Positions 18,131-21,797 of a stretch of DNA of 21,797 nt are shown in pieces. Within the stretch, counting starts at the first letter, position 1, and every line of letters begins with the position of its first letter. Under the pieces are notes generated by a model that was not told where the DNA came from, did not search any database, and saw only the letters and a program-made list of their open reading frames with translations. Position numbers and translations under genes: made by a program. Origin of the DNA: Sphacelaria rigidula (Eukaryota > Phaeophyceae > Sphacelariales). The DNA lies in contig CAXNAA020000385.1 in assembly GCA_964200075.2 (NCBI GenBank), positions 1-21,797 on the forward strand, written 5' to 3'.

Positions 18131-20780
18131 AACTCGCGGGGGATAATATGGAAAAGCAACAAACAGCCCAGCTGTCAAGAAAAATGGGCTTTACTCCCCT
18201 CCTCCTGTTCGGTACATGCGTACAGCCGGAGGATGCATGCACATGGTGTAAAAGCCGTTCGCATCATGACAGCTAACTTTGTTCATGGCTACTGGGTGTG
18301 TTAAGTGCGGGTCCCGATATGGTGCGGTAGGTCGCCGGCCCCGCCATGACCGCGCTATACTGTGACCATCCACTACACTGGTAATGAGGGAAGTTGCTTG
18401 ACGTTAGTATAGCGGATCGGACATGGGACAAGTGACTTTGATTGCTCTGCGGTGAGACCCCGACTGTATTTTTCAGTAATGTGGTCGCGTTTGACGGCTC
18501 AAACCCGACGAATTTCCCGTCGTCGATGCGTGCTACAGCTGGGTATCGAAACGCGGGGAGTCAGATCAAGTCGACGTGTGCCTTGCCTTTCTTGTCGCGA
18601 CTTGCGCTCCTGTACGGCAAGCGCTGCTTCTCCGAGTTCTCGTGAAGTAAAATTTGGAAATGTCGCGTGTGCGGGCAATCGCGTTGAGCGGAGAGACTGC
18701 TTTTTTCCCTGCCGAGTGGCGAGTCGAACAAGGTCGGCACAGTACAGTACAGCACAGTGCAGTGCGGACGTTGAAACAGTCGGTTGTCAGGGATATGCTG
18801 AGCCTATCACGTTGGGTGAGAGTCCCCGTGTTGCACAGGCGGCCCCTTTGTTGCCTTTGTTGCCTCCGCTGCTGTGTGTACGTTATATCTGTCGTGTTCA
18901 TTCTCACCTGCAACTTCCCGTAGCTGAAGCATTTGGCGTTCATCCGTGGGACAAGGAGGTAATGTACTGTACCGTGTTTTCAGTATGTTGTGCTGCCCTG
19001 TATCTGAAACATTAGACCCAACAACTTGAACTTCCACGCAGTACTGGCAGTTCAAGATGTTCCCCAGCGAGAGCGCAGTGCGCGTTTCGGCTCGAATCTA
19101 CCCCGGTTCCGCCGACTCGCGCTCTTCTAGTGCGTACTTTGCCTGGGGCACTCTCTCTGCCCCCCTTTCCCGAGGGATATTGGTGTGCCTCTGTGCCTTT
19201 GGGTTGGGGCTGGGGTTGAAGGGTTACGATTAAGGTTAGATTTAGGGCTCTACAAATCAATTAGGTGTAAACCATGGGTTTTCGATGGAAGTCTCGCCAA
19301 GTCGCCTCTCATAGAAACGAACTCCTTCCCACACCGCAACTGGTGATGCTACTGCATCCATGTTGGCGTGTGTGTGTGTGTGTGTTTTCTTTCACGTTGT
19401 GTTTTCCTAGCCCAGCGATAACTGGTGATATGAAAACATTTAATCGTGCGCAAGGATGCGCGCATGCTGAGCGGGACATTTGCCGAAGGGATGGGCGTGG
19501 TTCACCCACGCAGAGGAAGAAAACGCGAGATGGGCCAAAAAGAGACCAAATAGCTGTCCGCGTGGCTGTCCGTGGGACGATGAAGTGCCCACGTCTGGGT
19601 ATATTCGAAGTACCGATATAACATATTTGGTGGAACAAGATAACCGTCACATTTATTGGGGGTAACGAACCACCAATTGCATGGTACGCGATCATTGAGG
19701 GCGATGTCTACACACGAAGAGGAGCTGCTAAGCGTTTGTTTGCATCGGGGATATCGGCGTTGAAGATCGGTGGCTGAGCGCTCCTGCCAGTATAGCCGAG
19801 TCATATCATGCTTACATTGCCTTGCTTTCCTCACCAACGTCTTCAACTTCAGCTCTGTTGAGGGGATGCTGCGGGGTGAATTTTCCCGGGTTCAGTCAGT
19901 GTCAGTACTTTTCCTGGCATCCATGCCAGTGCACTTTTGTGTTTCCTCCTGTTCATGTGTTCCCCCTTTCTCTACAGTTTTTTTTCTCGAGTTTCCGTTT
20001 TTTACCTTATGTATGCAGCCGCGCCCAGCCAGATCGTCTGGCAAGCTGGCGGTGAGTTTAGAATCGGTTACGGTGGAGGTGGAGAGGATTCGAATCCCGA
20101 CACATAGACTCAGCTTTTAGTGAAGAGCATCTGATGTTGAAAAAGTAAGGTTGTGAGTAGGGAAGATGTTGACGAGAGTCGAAGCGATGCGAAAGTAGTG
20201 CTGACACTATCCGCGGTGATGACAAGGGGATCCTGAAAAACGGGAATCAACACTTCCTATGGGAACGAAGAAAACTAAATGGTGCTCGGAATTGTTCGAA
20301 ATGGAATACAAAATACCCTACAGTACAGGCTGGTTCACGGAAAACCCCCCAAATTCTGTCATCAGCAAATGCCTTCTGCAATACGCATCCCATAGTCGCA
20401 TACATGGTATCATACTGACCGCAATGAACAGACGAACCGGGTGACATAACCGGATTTTTTTTAAGGCTATAGCGGTGGCGGTATGGACAAAAATGTGTCT
20501 CGACCAATCAGCGCCCTTCAAACTGTTCCGAAATTGAAAATACGAATTCCAAGCCCAATTTCCACCGAATCTTCACATGCTTCAAATAGTAGTGACCGTC
20601 ATCACCTCAAGAATCTAACGAGAGAAATGGATTCGAAAACGGTTCCAACGGGGTCGAATTTTACCCGAAACCGTAATGTTTCGGTGATGTGGAGTTTGAC
20701 GTCTTCTAATTTCTACTCATGATCCGCAGGAAAGACCCAGGGAGCCTCGTGACGACTTCCCTTGTATCTGTTGTAGAAAA
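18131..20780. other. Intergenic region, no supportable gene
   Basis: The longest frame (ATG at 18479 to 19015) is Arg, Ser and Cys rich without a domain. Frames at 20259-20444 and 20483-20722 begin with ATG but have no recognisable homologue. Small items seen are a (GT)n run at 19368-19385, a short CAGTA/CAGCA/CAGTG repeat near 18738-18765, and a degenerate GGGTT/GGTTA-type patch at 19199-19248. Confidence 0.4.
19368..19385 (+). repeat. (GT)n microsatellite
   Basis: About nine uninterrupted GT units lie within a GT-rich context. Confidence 0.9.
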
Positions 20781-20878
20781 GCTCAGATCATCTTCAAACT
20801 TGGCAGTTCCGTAGATATTGATGCTCCAAATGAAAAAATTATGTTCTTGGCAAGGGTTCAAAGTTTATCCGCTCTCTA

Positions 20879-20920
20879 CCGGCTTTCGGGGGTACCAGTA
20901 CGAAGACCCCCGAAAGGCGG
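20879..20920. repeat. Perfect hairpin CTTTCGGGGGT / ACCCCCGAAAG
   Basis: An 11-bp perfect stem (20883-20893 with 20906-20916) has a 12-base loop and extends by CCG/CGG beyond one G-G mismatch. The GGGGGT...ACCCCC core recurs at the centre of the repeat units further right. It is not followed by a T run, and a bacterial-type terminator is not expected here. Confidence 0.8.
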
Positions 20921-21123
20921 TGCAGAATGACTCAAAAGAAAACATATAACATGATGCGTCCCGGGATAGCCCAAGGAACACATACACGTACAATTTTTGG
21001 TGGAGAAAATCGAAAATCTCATACAGTTTTTCCTGCCTTGACGTAAATTTCACCCTAAAATATGTTTACACACTCAAACCAAGTAGTTACGAGTTTGCAC
21101 GTTTTAAGCTCACATACATCCTC

Positions 21124-21797
21124 GCACAAACGCGTAACTCTTCACGTTTATTAGGAGTTAGACTCTGAAACTTTGCACAAATATGCTATGAATCATTACG
21201 CAAGTTTCGATCAACGAGGTTTTTCTCATTCTTGATTTTTTTACCGTTTTTTGGGGGTCCTACGGGATCCAAGGCGTTTTTTCGAAGCAATCCACTCTGG
21301 GACCCCCGAAAACCGGCGCTACAGTATTTTTTTTCTTTTTTTTCGCGAACGCTCTGCCACCGAAAAACCCAAGGAAGAACCCCACAAAGTTTCGTGGCCA
21401 AACTCGATTAACTGGTGCTTGAATTTTCATGTTCCACGTCGAAAAAGGTCCGAAAACGCCATTTTCGTACTAAAATCAACTAGTTTGCCGTTGTACTGTG
21501 GCACGGCAAGGTTCATCGCACAAACGCGAAAAACTTCATGCCGTTTTAAGGAGTTAGACCCTGACATTTTGCACAGGTGTGCTATGGGTCATTACGCAAT
21601 TTTGCAAGGACGAGGTTTTTTGATTTTTTTTTTCACCGTTGTACGCGGTCCGACTGGATCGAAGTTTTCCCGACAAAACTGGGACCCCGGAAAAACGGCG
21701 AAAAACGTGAAAAAAAAACCTCGTCCTTAAAAAGTTGCGCAATGATCCATAGAACACCTGTGCAAAATTTCAGGATCTAGCTCCTTAAAACGACGTG
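21124..21797. repeat. Tandem ~395-bp repeat units with internal inverted repeats, running off the window
   Basis: GCACAAACGCG at 21124 recurs at 21518, and AGGAGTTAGA at 21153 recurs at 21549, giving a period of about 395 bp. In unit 2, the stretch about 21541-21620 reappears in reverse complement at about 21713-21797 (AAGGAG, GATC or GACC, CTGA, TTTTGCACAGGTGT, CTATGG, TCATT, CGCAA, GACGAGGTTTTTT). The unit is therefore a foldback with a GGTCC...GGGACCCC centre. In unit 1 the centre survives (GGGGGTCC at 21253-21260, GGACCCCC at 21300-21307) but the right arm is degraded. The array continues beyond the right end, and no coding frame in it is credible. Confidence 0.8.

Noticed and set aside
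18452-19015. 187-codon plus-strand frame
   Set aside because: It starts with GTG (first ATG at 18479), has Arg/Ser/Cys-rich composition without pattern, and includes simple repeats near 18738-18765.
20022-20108. tRNA-like box B (GATTCGAATCC) at 20086-20096 with a loose box A upstream
   Set aside because: The stem around TTCGAAT does not pair, there is no acceptor stem, and no anticodon arm can be drawn, so neither a tRNA nor a tRNA-derived SINE is supported.

Overview
The window looks like nuclear DNA of a eukaryote, most likely a stramenopile and possibly a brown alga. This rests on five things: protein-coding exons with GT-AG introns of about 0.4-1.3 kb; a GT-rich tract of about 1.5 kb after a stop codon that resembles a long 3' UTR; sparse genes; abundant inverted-repeat transposon debris; and a protein domain I remember from diatom and brown-algal proteins. 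The taxon is an inference from memory, and no database was consulted. I see no bacterial operon, rRNA, convincing tRNA, CRISPR array or virus.

Layout. Positions 1-345 hold nothing I recognise. Positions 346-1360 are a 1-kb foldback element with two arms of about 445 bp and very high arm identity. Positions 1941-4094 are a second, older terminal-inverted-repeat element of about 2.15 kb. It carries an internal hairpin and repeated palindromes of the type TTTTCGATCGAAAA next to TGCGGT. A related, smaller patch lies at 10155-10760. Positions 4226-4923 carry three copies of a module of about 65 bp, one of them inverted. On the minus strand, 6865 to 5400 contain the first two exons of an extended short-chain dehydrogenase of the dihydroflavonol-4-reductase type. 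They are separated by a 1.3-kb intron, and the rest of the gene is not recognisable in the transposon-rich sequence to its left. Positions 7124-10150 contain no supportable gene.

The main gene is on the plus strand at 11440-16577. It appears as two long, apparently separate reading frames (about 660 and 680 codons). Splicing 13421 to 13820 and 14000 to 14526 is phase-compatible at both junctions. It yields one predicted protein of about 1404 residues, with two long disordered arms around a compact domain of about 90 residues that is split over all three exons. Positions 16578-18130 look like its long 3' UTR. Positions 18131-20780 hold no supportable gene. Positions 20780-21797 are another inverted and tandem repeat array that runs off the right end.

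The two genes point away from each other, with about 4.6 kb between their starts, and nothing suggests that they work together. I found no clear new multi-gene system. The most useful results are the joined large gene, the split reductase gene, and the related repeat families.
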